From NCBI RefSeq assembly GCF_001423905.1, contig NZ_LMPQ01000010.1:449119-513118 (forward strand): a stretch of 64,000 nt of DNA. The letters run 5' to 3'. This document shows positions 8,126 through 16,698 of the stretch, one piece after another (the stretch's first letter is position 1; every line of letters starts with the position of its first letter). A program made the translations under genes and the position numbers. The stretch comes from Frigoribacterium sp. Leaf186. Its GTDB lineage: Bacteria; Actinomycetota; Actinomycetes; Actinomycetales; Microbacteriaceae. The notes below the pieces were generated by a model. That model was not told where the DNA came from. It made no database searches and saw only the letters and a program-made list of their open reading frames with translations.

Positions 8126-9673
8126 TCAGCGCGGTCGGTCACCCGCGTCGACGGCCGGCGCGGGCGCCGCGGCGTCCTCACCGAGCCCGACGCGCGAGTG
8201 CCGACGCCCGTAGGCGAAGTACACGACCACGCCGATGACGAGCCACACCGCGAACCGTGCCCAGGTCAGCGTCGTCAGGTTGAACATCAGCCAGACGCAG
8301 AGCACGGCCGAGAGGATCGGCAGCACGGGCGACAGCGGCACGCGGAAGGCGCGGGGCAGGTCGGGGCGCGTCCGGCGCAGCACGATCACGCCGATGCTGA
8401 CCAGCACGAAGGCCGACAGGGTGCCGATGTTGATCATCTCTTCGAGGACGCCGACGTCGGTGAACCCGGCGATCAGGGCGACGAGCACGCCGGCGATGAC
8501 CTGCACCCGCACGGGCGTCTTGCGGACCGCCGAGGTCTTCGCGAGCCAGCGGGGCAGGAGGCCGTCACGGGCCATCGAGAAGACGATGCGGGCGAGGCCG
8601 AGCAGCAGCACCATGATGACCGTGGTCAGGCCGATCAGGGCGCCGATCGCGATCACCTGGGCCGCCCAACCCACGCCGACCAGCTCGAACGCGGTCGCCA
8701 GCGTGGGTGCCTCGACGGAGGCGAGGTCGCGGTACGACACCATGCCGGTGAGCACGATCGAGACCATCACGTAGAGCACCGTGACGATGGCGAGTCCGAG
8801 GAAGATGCCGCGCGGCATGGTCTTCTGCGGGTTCTTGACCTCTTCGGCGCTGGTCGCGACGACGTCGAAGCCGATGAAGGCGAAGAAGACGAGCGAGGCA
8901 CCGGCGAGCAGCCCGAAGACGCCGTACTGCGCCGGCTCGGCACCCGAGACGAACGAGAAGAGCGACTGCGTCCAGACGTCGCCCTCACCGGCCGGGCGGG
9001 GCTGCGACTCGGGCACGAACGGCGTGTAGTTCGACGCCTTGACGAAGAAGAAGCCGACGACGATGACGAACAGGACGATCGCGACCTTGATCACGGTGAA
9101 GACGCTGCCGACGCGCGAGCTGAGTTGCGTGCCGAGCACGAGCAGCACGGTGAAGAACGCGACGATGACGAACGGTGCCCAGCTGAGCTCGAGCGGCCCG
9201 ATCGACAGGGTGGCGGGCACGTCGAGGCCGAAGCCCTCGAACACCGTGCTGAGGTAGATGCCCCAGTACTTGGCGAGGACCGCCGCGCCGGTGAGGGTCT
9301 CGAGGATGAGGTCCCACCCGATGATCCAGGCCAGGAACTCGCCGAGGGTGGCGTAGGTGAAGGTGTACGCGCTGCCGGCGACGGGGATCGTCGAGGCGAA
9401 CTCGGCGTAGCACATGATCGCGAGGCCGCAGGTGACCGCAGCCAGCAGGAACGACAGCGTGACGCCCGGCCCCGCGAAGTTCGCGGCGGCGTTGGCGCCG
9501 ACCGAGAAGATGCCGGCCCCGACGGCGACGGCGATGCCCATCAGGGTCAGGTCGGTGACCCCGAGCGAGCGCTTCAGCCCGTTCTCGGGCCCGGTCGAGT
9601 CGGCGAGCGACGACTCGACCGACTTGGTGCGCCACAGGGTGCCGAGACCCCGGGCCTTGGGGACGGTGCTCAT
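8126..9673 (-). CDS. APC-family amino acid permease (cationic amino acid transporter type)
   Basis: Integral membrane amino-acid/cation transporter of the APC superfamily, 515 aa with about 12-14 hydrophobic segments. The N-terminal region has the family signature GAGIFSVGANAA after a short cytoplasmic tail, followed by the GSAYTFTYATLGE segment typical of CAT-like bacterial permeases. The ATG at 9673 is chosen because AGGAGG sits 6 nt upstream. Earlier in-frame codons encode only basic low-complexity sequence. Monocistronic. Substrate cannot be read from sequence; basic or branched amino acids are typical for the subgroup. Confidence 0.9.
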   Translation of the reverse strand: MSTVPKARGLGTLWRTKSVESSLADSTGPENGLKRSLGVTDLTLMGIAVAVGAGIFSVGANAAANFAGPGVTLSFLLAAVTCGLAIMCYAEFASTIPVAGSAYTFTYATLGEFLAWIIGWDLILETLTGAAVLAKYWGIYLSTVFEGFGLDVPATLSIGPLELSWAPFVIVAFFTVLLVLGTQLSSRVGSVFTVIKVAIVLFVIVVGFFFVKASNYTPFVPESQPRPAGEGDVWTQSLFSFVSGAEPAQYGVFGLLAGASLVFFAFIGFDVVATSAEEVKNPQKTMPRGIFLGLAIVTVLYVMVSIVLTGMVSYRDLASVEAPTLATAFELVGVGWAAQVIAIGALIGLTTVIMVLLLGLARIVFSMARDGLLPRWLAKTSAVRKTPVRVQVIAGVLVALIAGFTDVGVLEEMINIGTLSAFVLVSIGVIVLRRTRPDLPRAFRVPLSPVLPILSAVLCVWLMFNLTTLTWARFAVWLVIGVVVYFAYGRRHSRVGLGEDAAAPAPAVDAGDRPR

Positions 9674-9684
9674 GCTGCCTCCTG

Positions 9685-9754
9685 GGTGGTGCGGGCTGGT
9701 CGGTGCGGCGGGGTGGTGCGGGCTGCGGTTCGTGCGGGCCGGGGTGGTGCGGGC
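9685..9754. repeat. Three direct copies of GGTGGTGCGGGC upstream of the permease
   Basis: Copies at 9685, 9712 and 9743, spaced 27 and 31 bp. They lie between the divergent start codons of the permease (9673, leftward) and the beta-propeller gene (9843, rightward). They could be regulator sites or plain low-complexity sequence. Confidence 0.5.
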
Positions 9755-9842
9755 CGGTCGTGGCTCCCTGCGGGGGGGACGACGCGCCAGCATACCGGTG
9801 GACCGGCCCGGTCTCGTAGCATGGCGACCAGAGGGGGTCGGC

Positions 9843-11663
9843 ATGAGCGGACGGTCGTGGCAGCCGGTGCGTCCCGGGCGCCCGCCGACAGCGTGGGAGG
9901 CGCGGGCCGGCTCCGCGACGACGCCCGCCTCGGCGCCTGGTCACCTGGGCGACCGCACGACCGTCGTCGACGGTCACGGCGACCACGACACCTACGACGA
10001 CCACGACCACACGCACGAGGCCCACGACGGCGGGGAGGCGACCGGAGCAGACCGGCGCGGGCGGCGGGCACCGCGGCAGACGCCGGGCGACCGTGCTCCG
10101 GGTGCCGTGCGCCGGTTCTGGGCCCGCGCCTCCCGCGCTCGTCGCCTCGGCCTGACGATCGCCGCCGTCGTCGCCGTGACCGCGGTCGTCGCCGGGGCGG
10201 GGCTCGCGGTGCAACCCAGGTACGACGAACCGGCGCGACCCGCGATGCTGGTCGACGACCTGCGCGGCGAGCCGACCACGACGGTCTGGCGCACCGACCT
10301 GACGGACGAGCTGACGCCGGGCACGCCCGACGGCTGCGCCTACTACCTGCGGGTCGGCGGGGTCGGCGACGACGCGATCATGGCGGCGCTGTCGGCCGAG
10401 CTGTCCGACCGGTGCGGCGGGGCGGGCGGGCGGCTGGCGCGGGTCGACGGCGAGACCGGCGACGTGGCCTGGAGCGCCAACGTGGCGACGGCCCTCGGCC
10501 GGGCGGTGCGCTCGGTGTCGGTCACGCCCGACGAGGACGGCCGGGCGGCCACCCTGACCGTCGAGGTCGACACCGGCTCGACCCTCGCACGCCTCGACCT
10601 CGCGTCGGGCGAAGTCACCGACCGGTCCGCGGCCGTCGAGTCGACCGACGCCGACCAGGTCACGCGCATCGAGGGCGTCTCCTCGTCGAGCGTCCTCGTC
10701 TCGCACCAGCCGCGGTCGCGGTTCGGGGCCGACGGCACGGGCCCGACGACGAACGACGGCGACCGGACGGTGTTCGAGCTGCACCCCCTCGACGACCTCG
10801 ACGCCGTGACCTGGCGCGGGGACGAGCCGGCGCAGGCGACCGTGACGCTGTTCGACGACGAGCTCTACGTGCTGACGACGGCGGGCGAGGGGCCGCGGGT
10901 GATCGACGCCGCGACCGGAGCCGAACACCCCGTGCCGATCGACGACGACACCTACGGCTGGCCCGAGCAGGCCGGCGACCACGTGGTCGTGGCGTTCGCG
11001 GCGAACGACGGCCAGCGTCTCGTCGCGTTCTCGCAGGACGACCCCGGCGCGATCGGCTGGTCCGCCGACCTGCCGGGCGACGCCTCGCTGATCGTGTCGG
11101 ACCGCTGCGTCACCGTCACGGCCACCGTCGTCAGCGGCGACCCCGTCGTCGAGGGGCCGCGGGGCGGCGGCGACGACGACGCGGACGACCCCACGGGCCG
11201 GGTCTCGGTGACCTGCCTGTCGCCTTCGACCGGCGAGACCCGCTGGACGACGACCGTCCCGGTCCGCAGCGGGCAGACCGTGCAGTCGGGCTGGAACCCC
11301 CTGCCGGACTCGGCGTTCGACCAGGTGCAGGTGTCCGTCTCGCCCTCGAGCAGCTTCGGCGACGAGACCTCGACCGTCACGACCTTCGACGCCGACGACG
11401 GGCACGTGGCCTTCGAGGCGACGCTGCCGGGGTACTCGGCGCCCCTGGCCCAGGGCCGCACGACCGCCTACCAGCTGGCGTTCGGCGTCGACGGCCGGAC
11501 GTCCGTCGTCGCCTTCGACGGGCACAGCCACCGCGAGCTCTGGCGGACCTCGCCCACCGACGCGATCGACGTCGGCTTCTGGGGTCCGCACCTGGTGGTC
11601 ACGGGGCAGGACGGCGTCGTCCGCCGCCTCGACGACCCGACGGCGGTGGCCGACCGCGGGTGA
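9843..11663 (+). CDS. Membrane-anchored PQQ-like beta-propeller protein, paralogue 1
   Basis: 606 aa. Residues 1-95 are a hydrophilic cytoplasmic segment with a His/Asp-rich stretch. One transmembrane helix follows the basic RASRARRL motif (about residues 100-120). The remainder is an extracytoplasmic propeller-like domain rich in W- and D-containing strand repeats (LARLDLASGEVTD, GETRWTT, VVAFDGHSHRELW) as in PQQ-binding-like/BamB-type proteins. The ATG at 9843 follows AGAGGGGG. A TAGCAT -10-like box is at about 9827. Paralogous to the gene at 12718, which has the same architecture. Ligand and partner unknown. Confidence 0.75.
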   Translation: MSGRSWQPVRPGRPPTAWEARAGSATTPASAPGHLGDRTTVVDGHGDHDTYDDHDHTHEAHDGGEATGADRRGRRAPRQTPGDRAPGAVRRFWARASRARRLGLTIAAVVAVTAVVAGAGLAVQPRYDEPARPAMLVDDLRGEPTTTVWRTDLTDELTPGTPDGCAYYLRVGGVGDDAIMAALSAELSDRCGGAGGRLARVDGETGDVAWSANVATALGRAVRSVSVTPDEDGRAATLTVEVDTGSTLARLDLASGEVTDRSAAVESTDADQVTRIEGVSSSSVLVSHQPRSRFGADGTGPTTNDGDRTVFELHPLDDLDAVTWRGDEPAQATVTLFDDELYVLTTAGEGPRVIDAATGAEHPVPIDDDTYGWPEQAGDHVVVAFAANDGQRLVAFSQDDPGAIGWSADLPGDASLIVSDRCVTVTATVVSGDPVVEGPRGGGDDDADDPTGRVSVTCLSPSTGETRWTTTVPVRSGQTVQSGWNPLPDSAFDQVQVSVSPSSSFGDETSTVTTFDADDGHVAFEATLPGYSAPLAQGRTTAYQLAFGVDGRTSVVAFDGHSHRELWRTSPTDAIDVGFWGPHLVVTGQDGVVRRLDDPTAVADRG

Positions 11664-11686
11664 CGGCGCGGCGCGGGCGGGCACGA

Positions 11687-11744
11687 CACCACGTTGTGGA
11701 CACAGCACCACGACTAGTCGTGGTGTTGTGTCCAGGACGTGGCG
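11687..11744. terminator. Nested palindrome between convergent genes (word CACCACG)
   Basis: CACCACG at 11687 and 11706, inverted as CGTGGTG at 11719 and CGTGGCG at 11738. The 20-bp centre (11706-11725) is a perfect palindrome around ACTAGT. GTGGACACA/TGTGTCC extends the outer stem. It separates the beta-propeller gene (stop 11663) from the converging GNAT gene (stop 11845). Confidence 0.8.
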
Positions 11745-11844
11745 CTGTGGGCGGGCGGTGGCCGGCAGCGGACGAGGAGGCGCGGTGCCCGACCGCGCGC
11801 ACCGCGCCTCCCGGCCGTCGACGGTCCGGCCCAGCCCGGACCGA

Positions 11845-12309
11845 TCAGAGCACCCGCTCGAAACGCTGCGTGGGCCGCTTCAGCAACGAGTGCTCGAAGG
11901 GCGCGCCTGCGGCCGCCCACCCCTCGGACTCGTAGAGCCGGACGGCCCCGACGTTGTCGAGGAGCACGTGCAGCAGGACGCGCTCGTGACCGCGAGCCGC
12001 GAGCTCTCGCGTCGCCGCCCTCAGCAGGGAGCGCCCCGTCCCTCGTGTCTGGGCCCCGGGACGCGTCGCCAGCAGGCCGAGGACCGGTGCGTCGGCGGGA
12101 TCGCCGGGCAGACCGCTGCCGGGACGCGTCGCCAGCACGAAGCCGTCGATGCCGTCCGAGCCGTCGACGACCAGCCAGACGACGGCCGCATCGAACTTCG
12201 GCCGGGCCCTCTCGGCGACTCCCTCGATGGCGCGCCCATCGCGGGCCGCGCACGCCGCGACCCAGACCGCCACGCACGCCTCGACGTCGGCCGCCTCACC
12301 AGGGCGCAT
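11845..12309 (-). CDS. GNAT-family N-acetyltransferase
   Basis: 154-aa acetyl-CoA-dependent acyltransferase fold. It has the beta4 segment VLGLLATRPGAQ, the pyrophosphate-binding QTRGTGRSLLRAA (Q/RxxGxG/A) and the C-terminal NVGAVRLYESEGW helix-strand. The acceptor cannot be predicted. The start is 4 nt after the stop of the small membrane protein at 12314, so the two are likely cotranscribed from the right. Confidence 0.85.
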   Translation of the reverse strand: MRPGEAADVEACVAVWVAACAARDGRAIEGVAERARPKFDAAVVWLVVDGSDGIDGFVLATRPGSGLPGDPADAPVLGLLATRPGAQTRGTGRSLLRAATRELAARGHERVLLHVLLDNVGAVRLYESEGWAAAGAPFEHSLLKRPTQRFERVL

Positions 12310-12313
12310 CTCG

Positions 12314-12580
12314 CTACCCCCGCACGAGCAGCGGGAACACGAACACCGCGAAGAGGAAGAACGCCGCCATCACGCCGAACACGACGTAGGTGCCGCGGCC
12401 GACGACGCGCTGCCCCGACGCCTCCCGGCGCTGCAGCACGCGGCGGCGGTAGATCACCTGGATCACCACGAGCACGACGATCGCCAGGGCGAGGATCGAG
12501 ATGACGACGGCTTCGATGGCGCGGCTCCTTCGGGCGGGGTCGGGCGGGGTCGGGCGGGGCGGGCGTGGGCGTGGGCGCAC
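12314..12580 (-). CDS. Small two-helix membrane protein, start codon uncertain
   Basis: Two hydrophobic helices (VVISILALAIVVLVVI and VVFGVMAAFFLFAVFVF) separated by a basic loop. No recognised family. The only canonical start in frame is GTG at 12580, which would add a Pro/Arg-rich leader encoded by GC repeats. A better-placed Shine-Dalgarno, AAGGAG, lies exactly 7 nt before an in-frame ATC codon at 12517, which would give a compact 67-aa protein. No ATG, GTG or TTG is available there. The true start may therefore be a rare ATC, or 12580. Upstream partner of the GNAT gene. Confidence 0.6.
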   Translation of the reverse strand: MRPRPRPPRPTPPDPARRSRAIEAVVISILALAIVVLVVIQVIYRRRVLQRREASGQRVVGRGTYVVFGVMAAFFLFAVFVFPLLVRG

Positions 12581-12705
12581 ACGGCGTTAGGGCGCTCCAG
12601 GTGTGACCGGACGGCCTGCACCAGCCTAACGGGCGACCCCGAGGGCCCGGGAGGCGCGGGTCGGGGCCCCGGGCGAGCTCACGGCCCGTGCGCGCACCCG
12701 ACTCG

Positions 12706-12711
12706 TAGCAT
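12706..12711 (+). promoter_or_regulatory. -10-like box TAGCAT for leaderless paralogue 2
   Basis: TAGCAT ends 6 nt before the GTG at 12718 and no Shine-Dalgarno is present, which predicts transcription starting at or next to the start codon. Confidence 0.55.
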
Positions 12712-12717
12712 GGCCGG

Positions 12718-14373
12718 GTGACGGACCAGGCCTCGCCGAGCGACCAGCCGCTCGCGCGCGCCCGCCGGCGCTCCGGGGCCGCCTGGCACCGCGCCTCCCG
12801 CGCTCGTCGCCTCGCGCTCGTGGCCGCCGCGGTCGTCGCGACCGCGGCCCTGGTCACCACCGTCGGCCTGGCCGAGGCTCCCCGGTACTCGTCGGCCGAC
12901 GCGCTCGACGGCGTCGACGGCGACGACCTGCGGCACGAGCCCGTCGCCGCGTCGTGGACCCTCACCCCCGCCGACGTCGGGGTGCCCGACGACCGGGCCG
13001 AGTGCCTGCTCTGGCAGGCCGAGCCCGGGGTGGGCACCGGCGGGCTCGACGGCGACGTGCTGGTCAGCGCGAGCGGCGACGGCACGGACGACGGCGCCAC
13101 CACGAGCGCCGCGAGCGACACCGGGTGCAGCTTCGACGGGGGCTTCGGCGGCACGGCGCAGACCTCCAGCCGACTGGCGCGCGTCGACCCCCTCGACGGG
13201 ACGGTCCGCTGGTGGGTCGACCTCGGCGCCGAGCTCGACGCGGGAAGCGGGTTCGTCCAGGTCTGGCCGGCCGACGAGGCCACGGGCACGGCACTCGTCT
13301 CGTCGCTCGGCTTCGGCGACGACGGCTTCGCGTCGGCCTACGGCCGCCTCGACCTCGCGACGGGCGAGCTGACCGACGTGACCACCTCGCCGAACGGGCG
13401 CTCGCGCCTGACCGACGCCACCGCCTCCTGGGTGCTCGTCTCGAGCGACCCCGAGTTCTCGTACCAGGACTCGGCCGTCTACTACGACTCCGAGCCCGGC
13501 ACGGGCGAGTTCTCGCTCTACCGCGCCGACGACCTCGACACCGCGGTGTGGACGGGCGAGACGACGGGCCGGCAGGACGAGGCGCTCACGCCCGACGGCC
13601 TGCTCGTCCTCGACGACGGCGACATCACCGCGGTCGACGGGCGGACCGGCGACACCACCCCGTGGGGCCCCGACCTGCCCACGGCCACGACCCTCACCGT
13701 CGACGGCGACCTCGTCGTGGTCGGCCTCGACCCCGCGATCCCCACCTCGACCGGCGACACGGACGGCACCGTGGTCGCCCTCTCGCTCGACGGCACCGAG
13801 CGGTGGCGACACGGCTACCGCCAGGACCGCGGCGTGCAGCCGACCGACGACTGCCTCGTCTTCTCGACCACGCCGGGGGTCGTCTGCGTCGACCGACGCA
13901 CCGGCGCCGAGCTCTGGACCACCCCGCCGCGCGACCGCCGCCACGGCCTCGCCCGCGTCACGACCGACCCGGCCGGCGGCCGCGGCTCGCTCGTCTTCGC
14001 CCAGACCTTCGAACCGGGAGGCGCGGCGGCGGCCTCGGGGGACCTCACGTCGGACCAGGCGGACGAACGCACCGTCCGACTGCTCGACGCGACCACCGGT
14101 GACGAAGTCGCCCGCGCCGCCGTGCCGGGCGAATCCGAGATCGCCCTCGTCGGCCGGACGACCGGGTACGCCACGACCTCGCCGTCGGGCGGTCGCACCT
14201 CCGTCGTCACGGCGTTCGACCTCGCCGACGGCCACCGCCTCTGGCAGCTCGACAGCGACGGCGACCAGCTCGGCTTCTGGGGCGGCGCGCTCGTCGCGAA
14301 CCGGCCCGACGGCAGCGTGCACCGCCTGGTCGACCCGGTGCGGCTGGTCGACCCGGTGCGCGAGGTCGGCTGA
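12718..14373 (+). CDS. Membrane-anchored PQQ-like beta-propeller protein, paralogue 2
   Basis: 551 aa, same plan as the protein at 9843: short cytoplasmic N-terminus, RASRARRL, one transmembrane helix (about residues 32-52), then a large extracytoplasmic propeller with repeats such as LARVDPLDGTVRW, YGRLDLATGELTD and VCVDRRTGAELW. Unlike paralogue 1, it lacks the long His/Asp-rich cytoplasmic segment and appears leaderless (TAGCAT 6 nt before GTG). The basic motif RASR is encoded by the dispersed GGAGGCGCGG element (reverse copy at 12789), as at 10124 in paralogue 1. Function unknown. Confidence 0.75.
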   Translation: MTDQASPSDQPLARARRRSGAAWHRASRARRLALVAAAVVATAALVTTVGLAEAPRYSSADALDGVDGDDLRHEPVAASWTLTPADVGVPDDRAECLLWQAEPGVGTGGLDGDVLVSASGDGTDDGATTSAASDTGCSFDGGFGGTAQTSSRLARVDPLDGTVRWWVDLGAELDAGSGFVQVWPADEATGTALVSSLGFGDDGFASAYGRLDLATGELTDVTTSPNGRSRLTDATASWVLVSSDPEFSYQDSAVYYDSEPGTGEFSLYRADDLDTAVWTGETTGRQDEALTPDGLLVLDDGDITAVDGRTGDTTPWGPDLPTATTLTVDGDLVVVGLDPAIPTSTGDTDGTVVALSLDGTERWRHGYRQDRGVQPTDDCLVFSTTPGVVCVDRRTGAELWTTPPRDRRHGLARVTTDPAGGRGSLVFAQTFEPGGAAAASGDLTSDQADERTVRLLDATTGDEVARAAVPGESEIALVGRTTGYATTSPSGGRTSVVTAFDLADGHRLWQLDSDGDQLGFWGGALVANRPDGSVHRLVDPVRLVDPVREVG

Positions 14374-14391
14374 GGCCACACGCCGCTCCGA

Positions 14392-14448
14392 CGCCGCGAT
14401 GTGGACAGGGCACCGCGGCATGCCGCGGTGCGTCGTCCACTCGGCGGT
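14392..14448. terminator. Nested palindrome between convergent genes
   Basis: A perfect 22-bp palindrome (14410-14431, centre GCATGC) is flanked by GTGGAC (14401) and GTCCAC (14435), with GC-rich outer arms. It lies between the propeller gene and the converging GH81 gene. No T-run. Confidence 0.75.
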
Positions 14449-14491
14449 GTCCCCGTGACCGGACCCGCGCCTCCTGCGCCTGCGCCCTGCG

Positions 14492-16513
14492 CTACCGGGC
14501 GCCGGCGCTCATGACGTACGCCATCGCGTAGGCCCGCGAGTTGCCGTCGTCGATGCCCGACTCGGGCAGGTCGGCCAGCGTCGACAGGGCCTGGGCGGCC
14601 TGGTCGGGCCCCTGCAGGGCGGAGTACATCAGCACGTAGTCGCCCAGGGGCGCGTCGAAGCCCGAGGCCGCGGCCTCGTCGACCACGCGGGCGATCTGCT
14701 CGGCACCGCCGGCCGCCGACGACGTGAGGTACGACACCGAGCTCGGGGCGAGCGGGATCAGCTGGATGCCGGCGATGGCGGACGGCTCGGCCGAGAACCA
14801 GGTGCCGTAGTCACGCTTGCCACCCCAGGTCAGCGAGACGATCGCGTGGTCGTACCCGTCCGCCGTCGGGCCGCTCAGGTCGGGGTTCAGCCAGTAGGCC
14901 AGCGCCGACGACGCCTCGCTGCTGAGCATCCACGACGCCTCGCCGCCGAGTGCGTCGTCGCCCGTGGCGGCCGCCCAGAGCGACAGCCCGGCGTAGGCGG
15001 TGACCGCCTCGGACGACGACTCCTGGTTGTTGCCGTCCGCGAACGGCGAGTAGCCCGAGGCCCAGCTGTGCGACCAGTACGGGTCGAACGCCCGCTGGTC
15101 GGGGAACGACCCGTTGCCCGAGCCCGAGGCGATGTCGGCCGCGAGCAGGTCCATCACGGGCTGCCACCGCTCGGCCAGCTCGGGGTCGTCGGCCGCGACG
15201 ACGCCGGCGGCGTAGAGGAAGTACCCGTAGTGGAAGTAGTGGTCGTTGAACTCGTCCGACCCGAACGACGCCACCTTGCCGACGACGCCCTTCACGGCGG
15301 GGTCGTAGACGAAGCACTCCTGCTCGCGCGTCTCGCAGCCCGAGGGGTCGGTCCAGGTGTCGAGCCGGTCGACGATCGACGTGCGCAGGGTGTCGGCCGA
15401 GGCGTCGTCACCGAGCTGCTCGGCGAGCTGCATCAGCATCGCCGACCGGTACAGCGCCTTGCCGCCGAAGTAGGTGTCGGCCGCGGGCTCCGTCGTCGAG
15501 GCGACGTCGGCCCGCACCTGGTCGCCGAGCTGCTGCCGCTGGTCGTCGCCCAGGCCCGAGAGGTCGAGTCCGGCCGAGGCCGTCGTGACGGGCGCGTCGA
15601 ACGAGAGCGACGTGCCGACCGCCAGCGGCACGGTGCCGTAGATCGTCTCGTAGCTCAGCCCGGTGTCGCCACCCGTCGCCGAGCCGCCCATGTGCGGCGC
15701 CGACACCAGCAGGGTGTCGCCGCCGGCCGCGGTCTCGTAGCCGAGCTCGGTGGTCGAGACCGCCGACGACCCGGACCCGGAGGCGCGGTGCCCGGTGGTC
15801 ACCGACACCAGCGGCGAGGCGGCCGCGTCGAGCACCGTCCCCACCTGGTCGTCGGTGGCGCCGTCCGGCACCGGCACGAGCACGACCGAGCCGCCCTCGT
15901 CGAGCCGGACGGACGTGCCGTCGAGGTCACCGCCCGTGACGACGACGCCCCATGTGGCGTCGCCGACGGTCAGCGTGCCGCGTCCGTCGCCGGTGCTCGT
16001 CACGGCGGCGCCGAGGGTGTCGGTCTGCGCCGAGGCGGCGGTGTACGAGACGAGCGGTGAGCCCTCGGCGACGGTCGTGTGGCCGAGCACCGTGTCGCCG
16101 TCGAGGTGCGCGACCGTCACCGAGACCTTGTCGTAGGCGCTGACCTCGGTCGCGGTGGCACCGACGTCGAGGGTGACGTCGGGCAGGGCGGGCCCGACGA
16201 TCGCCTTCTCGGAGGCCACGGGCATGGGCAGCCCCGCGGCGAAGCCGTCGTCGGTCAGCTGGAACGAGAACGGGAACGGGAACACCGGCTGCGGCTGGTC
16301 GCCGAACACGAGCCCCGAGAACCAGGCGTTGGTCGGCGGGACGAGCCCGTCGGCGAGGCGCATGGTCGGCACGGCGCCGACCGACTCCTGCGGCAGGGCG
16401 GCGACGAGGGGGTCGACCTGCGAGGCCGGCAGCACGTCGCCCGTGGCGTCGGGCCGCCCGGTCGTGTCGCCGTCGCCGTCCGTGCCCGAGCCGCCGGTGC
16501 AGCCGGCCAGCAC
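14492..16513 (-). CDS. GH81-type endo-beta-1,3-glucanase lipoprotein, canonical start missing
   Basis: Secreted glycoside hydrolase of family 81, which cleaves beta-1,3-glucan internally. Diagnostic segments are PTNAWFSG near the N-terminus, FDPYWSHSWASGYSPF, and NQESSSEAVTAYAGL with the catalytic Glu region. The only canonical start is GTG at 16513, giving MLAGC. Upstream in frame lies an unmistakable lipoprotein signal peptide (RRLVTGVALGTAGALVLAGC) with lipobox Cys, yet no ATG, GTG or TTG exists in any minus-strand frame between 16513 and 16728. The signal peptide region also carries an inverted pair of the GGAGGCGCGG motif (16567, 16595). Either a rare start (for example in-frame ATC at 16633) or a lesion is implied. 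Last gene of the GT2/adaptor cluster. Confidence 0.85.
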   Translation of the reverse strand: MLAGCTGGSGTDGDGDTTGRPDATGDVLPASQVDPLVAALPQESVGAVPTMRLADGLVPPTNAWFSGLVFGDQPQPVFPFPFSFQLTDDGFAAGLPMPVASEKAIVGPALPDVTLDVGATATEVSAYDKVSVTVAHLDGDTVLGHTTVAEGSPLVSYTAASAQTDTLGAAVTSTGDGRGTLTVGDATWGVVVTGGDLDGTSVRLDEGGSVVLVPVPDGATDDQVGTVLDAAASPLVSVTTGHRASGSGSSAVSTTELGYETAAGGDTLLVSAPHMGGSATGGDTGLSYETIYGTVPLAVGTSLSFDAPVTTASAGLDLSGLGDDQRQQLGDQVRADVASTTEPAADTYFGGKALYRSAMLMQLAEQLGDDASADTLRTSIVDRLDTWTDPSGCETREQECFVYDPAVKGVVGKVASFGSDEFNDHYFHYGYFLYAAGVVAADDPELAERWQPVMDLLAADIASGSGNGSFPDQRAFDPYWSHSWASGYSPFADGNNQESSSEAVTAYAGLSLWAAATGDDALGGEASWMLSSEASSALAYWLNPDLSGPTADGYDHAIVSLTWGGKRDYGTWFSAEPSAIAGIQLIPLAPSSVSYLTSSAAGGAEQIARVVDEAAASGFDAPLGDYVLMYSALQGPDQAAQALSTLADLPESGIDDGNSRAYAMAYVMSAGAR

Positions 16514-16698
16514 GAGCGCGCCGGCGGTGCCGAGGGCGACGCCGGTGACCAGGCGGCGGAGGGCCGGGAGGCGCGGGGCGCGTCGGGTCTCGACCCGCGC
16601 CTCCCGGGGGTGACGGGCCGGCCCGGCGTCGATCGGTGATCCCGAACGATCCCGTCGGTCGGACCGACCCGTCGTCTCTCTCGCTGCGCCGCGGATCG

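Noticed and set aside
8198..11935. Long plus-strand open frame antisense to the permease and running out of frame through the beta-propeller gene
   Set aside because: Asp/Glu/His/Arg low-complexity translation with no recognisable domain; both real genes have family motifs and good starts.
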